DNA of 64,000 nt from Ahaetulla prasina (Eukaryota > Chordata > Lepidosauria > Squamata > Colubridae), in the NCBI RefSeq assembly GCF_028640845.1, contig NC_080540.1, forward strand, positions 257,596,958-257,660,957. The letters run 5' to 3'. The translations under genes and the position numbers were made by a program. Positions 12,511-24,098 of the stretch are shown in pieces (positions within the stretch are counted from its first letter, which is position 1; every line of letters starts with the position of its first letter). The notes under the pieces are model-generated. The model did not search any database and was not told where the DNA came from. It was given only the letters and a program-made list of their open reading frames with translations.

Positions 12511-12597
12511 CAGGTTTTACCTGTGGATTCCTATATATTGCACCAGTTGAAATGTTTGGAAAATCTTCTATGTCAGTTCCACGAAGAGTCCATTGAG
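12511..12597 (+). CDS. putative coding exon 4 (tandem NAGNAG acceptor)
   Basis: A pyrimidine-rich tract (TTTTAATCTCTCAACTCT) leads to two adjacent acceptors, AAG|CAG|, so the exon starts at 12511 or 12514. The donor is GAG|GTAAAT. The frame is 28 or 29 codons, phase 0 both ends: VLPVDSYILHQLKCLENLL, then CQFHEESIE. This is a strongly amphipathic, leucine/cysteine-rich helix that does not look like any LINE protein. It joins in frame to exons 3 and 5. Family not recognised. It is among the most protein-like of the candidates. Confidence 0.6.
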
Positions 12598-13034
12598 GTA
12601 AATTAATTCAAATGTATGCAAATTAAATAAAATTAGATGGGATTTGTTGTTGTTAGTTGCGATGTCATGTCTGACCCATTGCGACCCCATGGACAATGTT
12701 CCTCCAGGCCTTCCTCTGGAGTCCATTTAAACTCACGCCAACTCCTTCAGTGACTCCATCCAGCCATCTTGTTCTCTGTCATCCCCTTCTTCTTTTGCCC
12801 TCATTCTTTCCCAGTATTAGGCCCTTCCTTCTCAAAGTATTAGGCCAAAGTATTTGAGTTTCATCTTCAGGATCTGGTCTTCTAAAGATCAGTCAGGGTT
12901 GATCTCCTCTAGGACCGACTGGTTTGATCACCTGGCAGTCTAAGGGACTCGCAGGAATCTTCTCCAGCACCATAGAAGGCCTCAATTCTTTGGTGCTCAG
13001 CTTTTTTTTTTTTTTACTTTCACAGCCATACATT

Positions 13035-13304
13035 TTTTATTTTTTATTTTATTTGAATTTATATCCCGCCCTTCTCCGAAGACTCAGGGCAGCTTACATT
13101 GTGTTAAACAATAGTCTCATCCATTTGTATATTATATAAAAAGTCAACTTTTATTGCCCCCAACAATCGGGGTCCTCATTTTACCTACCTTATAAAGGAT
13201 GGAAGGCTGAATCAACTTGGGCCTGGTGGGACTTGAACTTGCAGTAATTGCAAGCAGCTGTGTTAATAACAGACTGCATTAGTCTGTTGAGCCACCAGAG
13301 GCCC
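13035..13304 (-). mobile_element. tRNA-derived SINE nested in BovB
   Basis: On the minus strand the head reads GGGCCTCTGGTGGCTCA, with a tRNA-like A box and a B box in the GGTTCAAGTCCC style, here slightly mutated. The 3' tail holds the CCCTGAGTCTTCGGAGAAGG hairpin, then an A/T-rich end. A 6-bp duplication, TACATT, flanks it (13029-13034 and 13305-13310) within the BovB frame. The same SINE type occurs at 28588, 29838 and, in plus orientation, at 33695. Confidence 0.85.
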
Positions 13305-14706
13305 TACATTGCAACTGAGAAAACCATAGCCTTGACTATATGCACTTTTGTTTGCAGGGTAATGTCTAGTCTTCTTTTTAGAATGCTATCTAGATTTGCC
13401 ATAGCTTTCCTCCCCAAGAGTAAGCGTCTTTTAATTTCTTGGTTGCAGTCCCCATCTGCGGTGATCTTGGAGCCCAGGAAAATAAAATTTGTCACTACAC
13501 CCATTTCTTCCCCATCTATTTGCCAGGAATTGAGAGGGCCAGATGCCATGATCTTAGTTTTCTTATTGTTGAGTTTCAAACCAATTTTTGCACTCTCCTT
13601 CTTCACCCACATCAAGAGGCTCTTTGGTTCCTCTTCACTTTTTGCCATTAGAGTGGTATCATCTGCATATCTGAGGTTGTTGGTATTTCTCCCGGCAATC
13701 TTAATTCCAACTTTTGATTCATCTATCCCTGCCTTTCTTATGATGTGATCTGCATATAATTTAAATAGGCAGGGTGACAGTATACAGCCTTGCCGGACTC
13801 GTTTCCCAATTTTGAACCAATCAGTGATTCCATGTCCAGTTTTCACTGTTGCTTCTTGACCAGCATATTAGGTTTCTCAAGAGACAAATAAGATGGTATG
13901 GTACTCCCATCTCTTTAAAACTTGCCACAATTTGTTGTGATTCATACAATCAAGGCTTTAGCATAGTCAATGAAGCAGAAGTAGATGTCTTTCTGGAACT
14001 CCCTAGCTTTCTCCAAGATACAACATATGTTGGCAATTTGAACTCTAGTTCCTCTGCCTCTTCGAAATCCTGCCTGTACGTCTGGTAGTTCTCGATCCAC
14101 ATACTGGAGCCTAGCTTGTAGGATTTTAAACATAACTTTACTAGCATGTGAAATAAATGCAATGGTGTGATAGTTTGAACATTCTTTGGCATTGCCTTTC
14201 TTTGGAATTGGAATGTAAACTGACCTTTTCCAATCCTATGATCACTTTGAATTTTCCAAATTTGCTGGCAAATTTGTAGCACTTTTACTGCATCGTCTTT
14301 TAAGATTTTGAATAGCTCAGCTGGAATACTGTCACCTCCGCTAGGTTTGTTGTTGGTCAGATTTTCTAAGACCCATTTGACTTCACATTTAGGATGTCTG
14401 GCTCGAGATCAGTGACCACTCTATCGTGGTTTTCAGGGATTTTAAGCTCATTCTCATATAGTTCTTTTGTGTAATTTTGCCACCTCTTCTTAATCTCTTC
14501 TGCCTCTGTAAGGTCCCTGCCATTTTAGTTCTTTATCATGCCCATCTTAGCATGAAACATTCCCTTGATATCTCCAATTTTCTTGAAGAGATCTCTGATC
14601 CTCCCTATTCTATTGTTTTCTTCTATTTCTTTGCACTGTTCATTTAAGAAGGTATTCTTATCTCTTCTAGCTATTCTCTGGAATTGTGAATTCAATTGGG
14701 TGTATC

Positions 14707-14843
14707 CAGTGGTGGGATTCAGCCAGTTCGCACCCCTTCTGGAGAACCGGTTGTTAACTTTCTGAGCAGTTTGGCAAACTGATTGTTGGAAGAAATCATT
14801 AGGGCAGAGAACCGGTTGTTAAATTATTTGAATCCCACCACTG
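14707..14843. mobile_element. hAT-type MITE nested in BovB (137 bp)
   Basis: The ends CAGTGGTGGGATTCA and TGAATCCCACCACTG are inverted complements. The 8-bp target duplication GGTGTATC is perfect (14699-14706 and 14844-14851) and lies within BovB coding sequence, so the MITE is younger than the BovB copy. Confidence 0.95.
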
Positions 14844-15985
14844 GGTGTATCTTTCTCTTTCTCCCTTGCCTTTCGCTTCCATTCTTTCCTCAGCTATTTG
14901 CAAAGCTTCCTCAGACAGCCATTTTTGTTTCTTGCATTTCTTTTTCTTTGGGATGGTTTTAGTTACTACCTCATATACAGTGTTGTGAACCTCTGTCCAT
15001 AGTTCTTCAGGCACTCTGTCTATAAGATCTAATTCCTTAAATCTATTTGTCACCTCTATTGTATATTCATCAGGGATATGATTTAGTTCATACCTGAATG
15101 CCCTAGTGCTTTTTCCTACTTTCTTCAATTTAAGCCTAAATTTTGCAACGAGAAGCTCATGATTTGAGCCACAGTCAGCTCCTGGTCTTATTTTTACTTA
15201 TTTTTATAGAGCTTCTCCATCTTTGGCTGCAAAGCACAGTCAATCTAATTTCTGTGTTGACCATCTGGTGATGTCCATGTGTAGAGTCATATCTTGGGTT
15301 GTTGGAAGAGAGTGTTTGCTATGACCATCATATTTTCTTGACAAAATTCTATGAGCCTGTGTCCTGCTTCATTTTGTACTCCAAGGCCAAATTTGCCTGT
15401 TATTCCGGTTATCTTTTGGCTTCCTACTTTAGCATTCCAATCCCCCATGATAAGGACATCATTTTTTGGTGCTAATTCTATAAGATGGGATAGTTAATAG
15501 CAAACAATCTTGCTAAGTTAGTTAAGTGGGCTGAAAATCACACAATTAAATCTAACACAGACAAGGGTGATATTCTTCATTTAAGAAACAAAAATCAAAC
15601 ATATAGTTATAGAATTGGAACTGATGATGGGATAAAAGATCTTGAATAATGTTGACTGCAAACTGAAATTTGAGTCAGCAATATAATGTGACTGCAAAGA
15701 AGAAAAATGCCATTTTAGGTTTCTGCATCAAGAGAAGACTTATTTTTAAAAAATAGTTAGAAATAATAGTTTAGTTCTACTTCATTTTGCTTTCATCAGT
15801 TCCAGTCTGAGTCTGAGTACTATGTACTATGTAACAAATTTTAAGGAGGATGTAAAGAAACAACAGGTTTAGAGAAGACATTGAAGATGATCAAGATCGT
15901 AGAAACTATATCCTATGGATAGAAAATGAATGTACTACGAGTGGTCAGTCCTCAGAAGACAAGATTACCAAGCTATATGATTTTA

Positions 15986-16398
15986 TTGTTGTTCAGTTGC
16001 TACGTCATGTCCCACTCTTTGTGACCTCAGTTCCCCTGTCCTCCACTGTCTCCCAGAGTTTGTCTAAACTCAATCACATTATCTAACCATCTAATCCAGG
16101 GATGAAATGCTACTGGTTTGCATCAGTTCAGCCGAACTGGTAGCGAAGCAGGTGGTTCAGTAAACTAGGAGCGGTGGCAACGCAAGGCTCTGCCCACCTG
16201 CCTGGACATCATTTCTTCCTGGTTTTAACCAAGAAGTAACCTGTTTTTTATCCTCTGCGCATGCGCAGAGGGTCCAAAATTGCATGTGATGCACGCATGT
16301 GTATTTCTGAACTGGAAGGGAAGGTAAGTAGATTTCACCTCTGATCTAATCCTCTGCTACCCACTTCTTCTTTTGTCCACATCAGGGTCTTTTCCAAT
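15986..16398 (-). mobile_element. BovB 3' end fragment, split by MITE
   Basis: The pieces 15986-16096 and 16352-16398 resemble the BovB 3' UTR at 12645-12850 (CAGTTGCTACGTCATGTC, CTTTGTGACC, CCCACTTCTTCTTTTG), minus strand. The MITE at 16097 interrupts it. No coding part remains. Confidence 0.75.
16097..16343. mobile_element. hAT-type MITE (247 bp)
   Basis: The ends are CAGGGATGAAATGCTAC and GTAGATTTCACCTCTG. The 8-bp duplication ATCTAATC is perfect (16089-16096 and 16344-16351). The interior includes the palindromic CTCTGCGCATGCGCAGAG, a common feature of this family in reptiles. Confidence 0.92.
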
Positions 16399-16725
16399 GA
16401 GGGAAACAGTAGCACCCTTCAAATACCTAAATACATATCACACAGAAAAAAGAAAGCTCCAATGTGTTTTCTCATTCCAGAAGACGGGGCATGTAATAAT
16501 GGTTTTAATTTCTAGGAAAGCAGATCCCAGTTAAATGTTATAAAAAACTTGTTAGCAGTTCAACAATAGAACCTATTATCCAGAGCACTGATGGATTCTT
16601 CATCACTAGAAGTGTTCAAGCCATCTGTCAGGGATGCTAAATTTCTGTTCTGAGCAGAAGTTGGATGGCATTATCTCAATATACCTCCAAATTCTATTAC
16701 ACTATGAAATGGAACTCCCTGTATC

Positions 16726-17790
16726 CCTCACTGATTATCATACTGAGCTGTTTGGAGCTGAGTTTAGCTACTGACTCTCTATTTCTCAGTTGAATTAATA
16801 CTGTTGTGCCTAAACAGATATAGGATAGCATTTTTTTAAATTTCTAGGTAGAAATAATGTAGGAACTAATATACTAAAGAGGTCCTGTCTCTAAAGGAAA
16901 AAGAGACATTATTGACAGAAGCACTTTCTATTAAATGAAGAAGCATCTCAAATACAACCCATTATAATTGTTATTTACACAAATAATTACATTAATGAAA
17001 AGAAAACCTGCTTCTGTTTACTTGAAAGTAGTTTAATGTTTGCAAACCAAATCCTCAACTTGAAGTGTCAGAAAAACAAAACCATATGTTTTCTTGTGAA
17101 AAAAGATTTAAACATGAAAAGGAACAAAACGGATGCCGAATTTACAAGACTGAAGCAATCACTGTGCTACATCTGAGATCAAATATATGACTGATGCCCA
17201 CAGTTCTTCAGAGGGAAACTTCTTATCACAATGCATTTTTTTTGTTCTTTAGCAAAAAAGAAAAGAAAAGAAAAAGAATGCCATTAGCACCCCATCTAGT
17301 TTGCAAAGTCTACCCATTCAATCTCCTAGAAATTCCCTTGACAAAACAGTTTAAGGGATGAATAGGCTTTGCTGCATAATCTATTCTGTTTACAAACTGA
17401 ACAGAGGAAACGAAATAAAGCACTTCATTTTGAGAGATGTCCTTGAGCTGAATAAGGACACATGTTGCAAAGATGTATTCAAAGCTATAAACAGAATATT
17501 TAACCTGGAGCAGTGAAAGAGTGGACAGTCATTCATTGCATTCATTGCTTATGCTGTCAGATTTTATAGTTCAGGCAACCGGCCCTCCCTTCCTGTGTTG
17601 CGGGCTTCCTCTAACAGTTCATCCTGTAACTGTTTTGAAATTATGCATCCGGGATGGGGTTGGATGCAAACCCTGAAACCAGGGAATTGACAAGCATGCC
17701 TCTGATGGTACTTAATGAAGCTTTGAAAGTTGTGAAAGATATCCGATTCAGTACTTAGAAGAAAACACTTAATCTTCAAGATAAATTTAT
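16726..17790. other. AT-rich sequence, no feature recognised
   Basis: No exon with splice borders, transposon end or RNA gene was recognised. Confidence 0.3.
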
Positions 17791-18385
17791 TGTTGTGGCC
17801 CACCAGCAGCCAGCAAGTTGGTGGCAGACTCAGACACTGAGGAGGTTGGGCCAGGAGTCTGGGGAAGGCTCTGATGAGTGCTCTGTGTAGGAGGCAGAGA
17901 TGGGGCCAGGGCCGCCCAACAGTTATCAGCTGCCTTTGGAGTTGGAGATCAGTGGAGCAGAAGAACATCTGGAGCCTGTTCCTGATGTGCACATGCGCCG
18001 AGCTGCCAGCAGAAGGGAAAAGTTAAGGAACAAGAGTCGACTCGGGAGTAAAGGCACAGGTGGACAGTGAATGGCCCCTCCCATAGGGAATAAAGAGGCG
18101 CAAGAGGGGAGGGGAGTTTGCAGGAGATAATTAGTTCGCTTAATTGGTTCATGACTCTCAGAGACTCCTTGCCAAGTACTTTCTTGTATAGCGTTGCATT
18201 TTGAAAATATCAGCCTGGCAGCTCTCCAAGCAAGATAAGGTCTGTGTTTGGAAATTCACCTTGGAAAGACTGTTTGCTGGGACTTTGCTGGATGTGAATG
18301 AGGAGAAATCACAGTAACTTAATAAAAAGGGGTTTTGTCGGGACAAGAAGTCTGCTTTGTGGTTTGGGGAAGCCTAGGTCAGAAT
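17791..18385 (+). mobile_element. LTR-like element (solo LTR)
   Basis: It starts TGTTGTGGCCCACCAGC and is flanked by a 6-bp duplication ATTTAT (17785-17790 and 18386-18391). Size (595 bp), the GC-rich first half and AATAAA-type signals (GGAATAAAGAGG near 18088) fit a solo LTR like those at 19410, 31725 and 51280. The 3' end reads AGGTCAGAAT rather than a clean CA, so the right border is less certain. Confidence 0.6.
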
Positions 18386-18520
18386 ATTTATGATGCCAAA
18401 TAGAAAAAAAAGATTCTGATATTTGGTGTGATTCTTGGATTGCATTTTACCAAACATCAAGGGTACCTTAGTGTGAAGTTTGCTGTCACTTCAAAATAAA
18501 TGCAGACAAGAGACAAACAT

Positions 18521-18560
18521 GGATGGATGGATGGATGGATGGATGGATGGATGGATGGAT
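18521..18560. repeat. (GGAT)n microsatellite
   Basis: About ten tandem copies of GGAT lie here. Confidence 0.95.
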
Positions 18561-18784
18561 GATATAAAATTTAATTTGTACCACACTTTGCTTTGAAATA
18601 ATTCATACTGATAAAGAAAAGGTAATAAAAAAAGGAGCAAGTGAAAGAATTGATCCAAATTAAGCTATCAGCAAAACAAAACCAAAAATACAGAATTTAG
18701 CCGTGCAACAATGAAAAAGAAACATTCCTATGAAAGGTGAGAGCAATAAACTAAAAATGTCCCAAGGTGCTTTTTCCCCCCAAG

Positions 18785-18945
18785 ACTTTCTTGTTTTTCT
18801 TTCAAGGCGTTTTGCTTCTCATCCAAGAAGCTTCTTCAGCTTTGACTGAATGGTGGGGAAAATATAAGACAGCTCTTGGATGTGAAGAGAAACATATTCA
18901 AAGAAAACAAGAAAGCCCAGTTGCCTCTTGAGAAAGCACCTTGGG
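18785..18945. mobile_element. compact fold-back element
   Basis: The two arms are inverted complements: GACTTTCTTGTTTTTCTTTC... at the left and GAAAACAAGAAAGCCCAG... at the right, ending GTTGCCTCTTG. The left arm carries the CATCCAAGAAGCTTCTTCAG hairpin core discussed under findings. There is no coding capacity. Confidence 0.7.
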
Positions 18946-19409
18946 ACAACCATGACCTGGATAACTGAGAATCTCCATAGAAAATAAGCTAAAATATACA
19001 TTTGATATGTTATTTTTTGTACATGAATTATTGGTTTCTGCAAGAGGGCTAGGCATCTTCTTTATGTTGAGGATTGCACTTTCTAAAGCTTGATGTCCCT
19101 GGGTTTGCTATTAGGCAGGCTTGAGAAGAAGCTGCAACTAAGGAATGTGGGAATACTTTTTCCTCTGCCATTTTCTTCTATTTGCTCAAATAACAGACAA
19201 TAAGGAACAAACAAACAGATTTGTTTCGCAAAGACTTTTTGATCTTAAGCAGAGATTTGCATTTGATTAACAACCTGCACTCCTGTGGTGGGCCAAGTAG
19301 AGAAATCAGTCCATGCCAATCCAAAGGGTTAGGGAAGGGCAACGTTTCTAGGAAGAGCAAAGGTTCTTCTGATAAGCAATCATGGAAGAACTCTGGCTAT
19401 GACAAACTT

Positions 19410-19931
19410 TGTTGTGTCTTGCCCGCCCTCAGAGCAGCCGGGGCCTTCTTACCTGCTCCCGAACACTGAGGAATGTATGCCTCCCGGCCCAAGTCCTGGC
19501 TCCATGCCCACACAAACTGCAGAAGAAGGAGCATCTCCCGGCCCCAGCCCTGACTCCATGCCCAGGCAAACGGAGCAGCTAGACCCCTCCCCCTCCTCCA
19601 CAGCATGTGAGCCTGAGGAGGGTTTATTCCCAACAGCTGCTGATTGGTGTGACCCTCGCATCAGAAGGCTGGATAGGCGGAGGCAAGAGAAGGAAGGGAG
19701 GGGCAGGCCTTAATGAGTGCTGAGTCCTGGAGCCACACCCCATGGCCTATATAAAGGATCTGCTTTCTGGCACTCTCTGAGTCAGGCAAAAGTCGAACTT
19801 ATCTTGCTGAAGTCACTTACTGGTCTCCTGCCTGCTCTGAGGACTTTGCTAGGACTTTGGGCAGAGCTGCAGAGGCAAGCCTGATTCGGATTTCCCTGAC
19901 CCGGCCGTCAGCGGAGGAGTGGGACACGACA
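19410..19931 (+). mobile_element. solo LTR (522 bp)
   Basis: It begins TGTTGTGTCTTGCC, ends CGACA, and is flanked by the 5-bp duplication AACTT (19405-19409 and 19932-19936). A TATA box (CTATATAAAGG, about 19747) follows a GC-rich U3-like half. No internal retroviral sequence is present on either side, so it is a solo LTR left by recombination. Proline-rich open frames across it on both strands are incidental. It shares the TGTTGTGTC start and GAGTC(A/C)TGGAGCCACACC block with 51280-51799. Confidence 0.9.
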
Positions 19932-20180
19932 AACTTTATCTTCTCTCCCTGACTGCCATGTTCATATGGTACAGTTTTCAAAAATACATACAGATGTAGA
20001 ACTTCTCAAATGAGACCTCGAAACTCTTATTTGCATAGTCTTCCAAATTTTAATAACATTAGCTTACCATTTTCATTTTTTCAGTTGTTACTAGATCAAG
20101 GGACACAACTTTCATCTAATAAATAAAAAATTTATATTATATACCAGGTTTTATACATGAAACTGTTCTCAATGGAGAAA

Positions 20181-20533
20181 AAGGTAAAGGTTCCCCTCGC
20201 ACATACGTGCTAGTCATTCCCAACTCTAGGGGGGGGTGCTCATCTCCATTTCAAAGCCGAAGAGCTAGCACTGTCAGAAGACATTTCCTTAGTCATGTGG
20301 CCGGCATGACTCAACGCCAAAGGCACACGGAACGCTGTTACCTTCCCACCAAAGGTGGTCCTTATTTTTCTACTTGCATTTTTACATGCTTTCAAACTGC
20401 TAGGTTGGCAGAAGCTGGGACAAGTAATGGGAACTCACCCCGTAACGCAGCACTAGGGATTCGAACCGCTGAACTGCCGACCTTTCGATTGACAAGCTCA
20501 GTGTCTTACCCACTAAGCCACCGCATCCCTCTT
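20181..20533 (-). mobile_element. Sauria SINE
   Basis: Minus strand: the tRNA-like head starts near GGATGCGGTGGCTTAGTGG, with B box GGTTCGAATCCC. The body contains CACCTTTGGTGGGAAGG and CATGCCGGCCACATGAC. The BovB-like tail is GACTAGCACGTATGTGCG followed by GGGGAACCTTTACC. Flanks CAATGGAGAAA and CAAAGGAGAAA look like an 11-bp target duplication with one change. This is the squamate Sauria SINE family as I know it. Confidence 0.9.
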
Positions 20534-21282
20534 CAAAGGAGAAAGGAGTAGACAAATTTCAGGTATATTTCTGGGGAAAGAAAAATAATGTAGGAAGACA
20601 TATATTTAGGAGACAGACAAACCAACATTTATTTCAGATTATAATCATTGCTAAAAAGCTACTGTATAGAGGGAAAAGGAATGAAAATCCATTCTATTTA
20701 AATAGATAAGAGTCTCTCTATGACGGTAATGGGTGGTTTTTAAATATGACATATCAATAAATAGATTTTTGTATAGAAAATGTATTATGGATCTAAGAGC
20801 AATGTATCTTATTTGCCCATAGCACTGCTCCATGCTGATCGCTATGGAGTATGAATTTGTGCTTCTTGATTATCGCTATGTTACATAATAGGACCACGTG
20901 ACCTACAATTGTGCCACAACAATGTCACTGCACTACATTCCTTCCTTTCTTTCCTTTGGATATCTAGGCTTATTATTGAATCTTGTAGACTATTTTAGTA
21001 AATGCAGTACAACAGTTTATTCATAAAAAGAAGCTGTCTTGGACAACCTCAGCTAGCAGCAACATGGCATTTTCTGTACTCCTGAATTTCACATTAAGTA
21101 CCTTTAGCATTCACTCCAGTAAAAAAAGATTTTGAAGCATTCTCAGTGATCAAATAGTATTTACTTCAAGAATTTGTATAGTTATTTAGCATTGTATTTA
21201 TCTGGATTCAGCTTGCCAGGTTGTGAGGAGAATTTCACATACCCCTTGTCTCTTTCCCTTTGTCTCCTGTGGTGTTGGATCT

Positions 21283-21782
21283 TACAGTAGTGGCCAAAAT
21301 TGTGGAAACCTTTGGAAAGGTAATTTAATCAAGAATGTAATGCGACAACTTTTATGAAGGATTTATATTACTAGCAGTTACAGTATAAAGAAGAAAAGTG
21401 AAACACATAGAAAAAACAAGATATACAAAAATTATCACGTCCGTTAATACTTAGTTGGGTAATCTTCAGTATGAATTATGGCCTTACAACATCTTCCCAT
21501 GGAGTGAACCAAGTCTTTTAGTTCTGCAGCTGTTATAATGTGAAACCAACATTGAATGATTGCTTCTATTAACTGGGTTTTATTGCTGGGTCACTTCTGA
21601 CTAACAAGTTTCTTTAGTCAGCTCCATAGATTTTCAATTGGGTTAAGGTCTTGGCTATTCCCAGGCCTTCCAGCAATGGAATATGATTATCTTGAAACTC
21701 CAAAAAAAGTGGTATTGTTAGCCATTAAACCTCAAAAATACACTTTTCCTAAATGGTTTCCACAATACTGGCAACTACCGTA
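21283..21782 (-). mobile_element. Tc1/mariner-like transposon remnant
   Basis: TIRs are CAGTAGTGGCCAAAATTGTG at the left and the inverted CACAATACTGGCAACTACCG at the right, bounded by TA at both ends (21283, 21781), the Tc1/mariner target. On the minus strand near 21651-21622 the sequence reads DLNPIENLWS, the classic Tc1 transposase C-terminal motif including its catalytic acidic residue. About 500 bp remains of an expected 1.3-1.6 kb, with stops, so it is an internally deleted, inactive copy. Confidence 0.88.
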
Positions 21783-23855
21783 TGTAGATTTTTTTTTAAA
21801 AAAAGTATTTACCATTTAATAGTGACCTTGCATCCATCAAGTTTTATAGGGTTCACATAAAACTAGTCAGTTTAAGAAATATACGCAATGTGCATGGTTC
21901 AGGAGAAACAAAATGTGTAAGTGCCTGTCTGTCTAGCATACTTACGTATTATAATTAAATAGATAAATCATGAAGAATTGTTCTCAGTTGAGAAAGAGGT
22001 TTACTTCACATTCTTTCCCTAACAACATATACCCAAGGTCCTAGTTTAAAGAAGATTTCACAAGGTCATTTCAGCTAGTTCCAGATTTTCATGCAAATCT
22101 CCAGAAACATCTTTTGCCATTTGGAGCTTGCCGCTTGGTCCAAACTATATAGATTATTTTATTTATGATGTGATACAAACTGTTGGAGCATACTGTGCCA
22201 ACATAGATGGCAAAACTCCAATCTCCAGATACTCCTAGATTACAGTTCAAACATCCCAGTTTGTTGAATTCCAGAGAGACTTGGAATATGGTTGGTTTCC
22301 CAACCCTGGTCACGCTTAATGAATATTCAGTGTCGTAGTGCCCTTTACTGATTAAAAAATGATTGCACAAGATTCTTTGGACACAGGTGAAAGAATGAAA
22401 TGCAGTAGGTTGGTTTTACTAGTATATGTTTTTTTACTAGTGAACAATAAGAAGAAGAGAATCAGTGTCACAGGGTTTTTCACTACTGAAAAAAAAATGT
22501 TGCTTTTTCTTTTTCTTTGGAAAATCTGCAGCTTTTGAGCAAACAAACGAGGAATTATGTGAAGATGCCACAAATCAGTATAAAAAGGTGGGAAGAGACT
22601 AGGCAGAAAAGTAATGACAGGTCAAAGAAGGTGGAAGATTTGAAAGAGCATAAGTGATGTCAAGAGGGAGAGGGAGAAGGAAGGCTACAACTAGAGACAG
22701 GGAAGGTAGAAGGAACTAGAGTAAATATACAAATAGGGAGTATGCAGACATAGCAAGTCTAGTGGGCAATGTTCAGGAACAAATAATTGAGGCAGTTTCG
22801 ATGACTGCACTAAGATGCATGAAGTCTATTCCCTCCTAAAATGAAGCAACAATATCTTTACCTACATCTCCTTATTATTCTTCCAAAAATCTCCTTTTTG
22901 TTGAATTTCCCAAGCTTTGTACTGTGCCAACATGGAAGGGAATTGTCTTGGGAGCTAAGTCAAAATTGTAAAATAGCTTTCCTTCCATCATCTTTAGCAA
23001 CAATGCTATATCTTAAATATTTCCATTTTGATTATGTTGGTAATGTGCACAGAAAACAGTGTTTTTCTCTCCTGACAGAAGGAGGAGAGAATTGAAGTAG
23101 AATTGAAGTGATTGAAGTAGCTAACTGGTCCACACACTTGCTGCTCGTCTGCCAATATGCTGGTTTAAATTTTCTCACATGAAGTCACATGGAATGGAGC
23201 TTGACTTAAAGACAACTTTGCCAAATGAAGATGATGAGCCCCATGGTTCCTTGGAAGGCAGCTGAAATGTCATCAGATGACCTTTCCCCTTGAAAGAATC
23301 CCAAGAGTTGGCAGACAAGGTTAGCCAAATCGAGAAATCACAGCTAATCCACAAATGAATTAGCTCACCTCCCACATGCAGCCAATGCAGAGAGATGTGA
23401 TGCTGTTTTCAATCTATTGTCTTGTGGAAACGTCCTTTTCAGCTGTTAAATATCGATGTACAGTAACTATTCAGACATTTTGATTGGATTCTCTCTTAGA
23501 TATGTTTCAGGTTCTGGTTGCAGTTCTTTTCCCAGGTTGCTTGTCTCTGGTTCTATTCAATGAGGCTCACATGACCCAGCTGTGAACAGAATTGTAACCC
23601 TTCTAAGAAAAATGGGGACTAAAACATGAAAATAAGAAAAACAGTAAGAATTCTCAATGGTAAGTCTCAGTAAAAGCACAGTAAACTGTGTCATGAAGAA
23701 TGGTGTAGATATTCTCATATACATTGTCTCTCCATTTCAACAGATGAAAAATGCCGGAAAATTAATAAAATGCAATCTATTACATTGAACTGAATCTGGG
23801 ATAGTTAATTCCCAGCTCCTGAAGGAAGGATTATCTCTAACTAAGGAGGGAATTC
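21783..23855. other. AT-rich sequence, no feature recognised
   Basis: Between the Tc1 remnant and the next MITE I saw no exon with good borders and no transposon end. A pyrimidine-rich acceptor-like CTTTCCTTCCATCATCTTTAG occurs near 22980-23000 but is followed by only about 42 bp before a weak donor. Confidence 0.3.
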
Positions 23856-23863
23856 CATTAGAC

Positions 23864-23963
23864 CAATGTTTCTCAACCTTAATAACCAACCCAGCATGCT
23901 GACTGGGGAATTCTGGGAACTGAAGTCCACAAATATTAAAGTTTCCATGGTTGAGAAACACTG
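23864..23963. mobile_element. hAT-type MITE (100 bp)
   Basis: The ends are CAATGTTTCTCAACCTT and GGTTGAGAAACACTG, near-perfect inverted complements. CATTAGAC (23856-23863) and CATTAAAC (23964-23971) form an 8-bp duplication with one difference. The interior GGGGAATTCTGGGAACTGAAG is shared with the palindromic MITE at 43137. Confidence 0.88.
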
Positions 23964-24098
23964 CATTAAACACTGTGAGGCTTGTTTCTGAATAAATATT
24001 TATAGATTTATACTATGAATCAATGACTTTCTAGAAAGCATTCCCTGTTGCATTTATTTACATTTCCTTTTATATTGTTTTATAGACTGCTAACCAAG

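Larger units (their letters stand above)
12645..15497 (-). mobile_element. BovB (RTE-clade) LINE, with nested insertions
   Basis: Read on the minus strand, this gives BovB protein pieces. In the N-terminal part these include a basic stretch at 15128-14860. The RT has VRQGCILSPCLFKLYADHII (about 13800-13740) and a RYADDTTLMA block with the YADD catalytic signature (about 13675). Further downstream is FIFLGSKITADGDCN. The 3' UTR (12645-12960) has the GACCCATTGCGACCCCATGG block shared with BovB-derived SINEs. Stops and frameshifts are scattered throughout. A SINE (13035-13304) and a MITE (14707-14843) sit inside it. BovB in squamates is a known case of horizontally spread LINE. Confidence 0.9.
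15500..16725 (+). mobile_element. old CR1 LINE, split by BovB fragment
   Basis: Two pieces, 15500-15985 and about 16399-16725, read together as a decayed CR1 C-terminal region and 3' UTR. The second piece holds the CR1-like TCTGTCAGGGATGCTA / GAGCAG...GTTGGATGG region. Between them lie a BovB 3' fragment and a MITE. Only short peptide similarity remains, and stops are frequent. Confidence 0.6.

Noticed and set aside
13248..13748. 166-codon plus-strand open frame.
   Set aside because: It is the antisense of the BovB reverse transcriptase plus the end of a nested SINE.
19399..19713. Proline/serine-rich open frames on both strands across 19.4-19.7 kb.
   Set aside because: They lie inside a solo LTR and arise from its GC-rich, stop-poor composition; the same happens at 31.7-32.0 kb and 51.3-51.6 kb.
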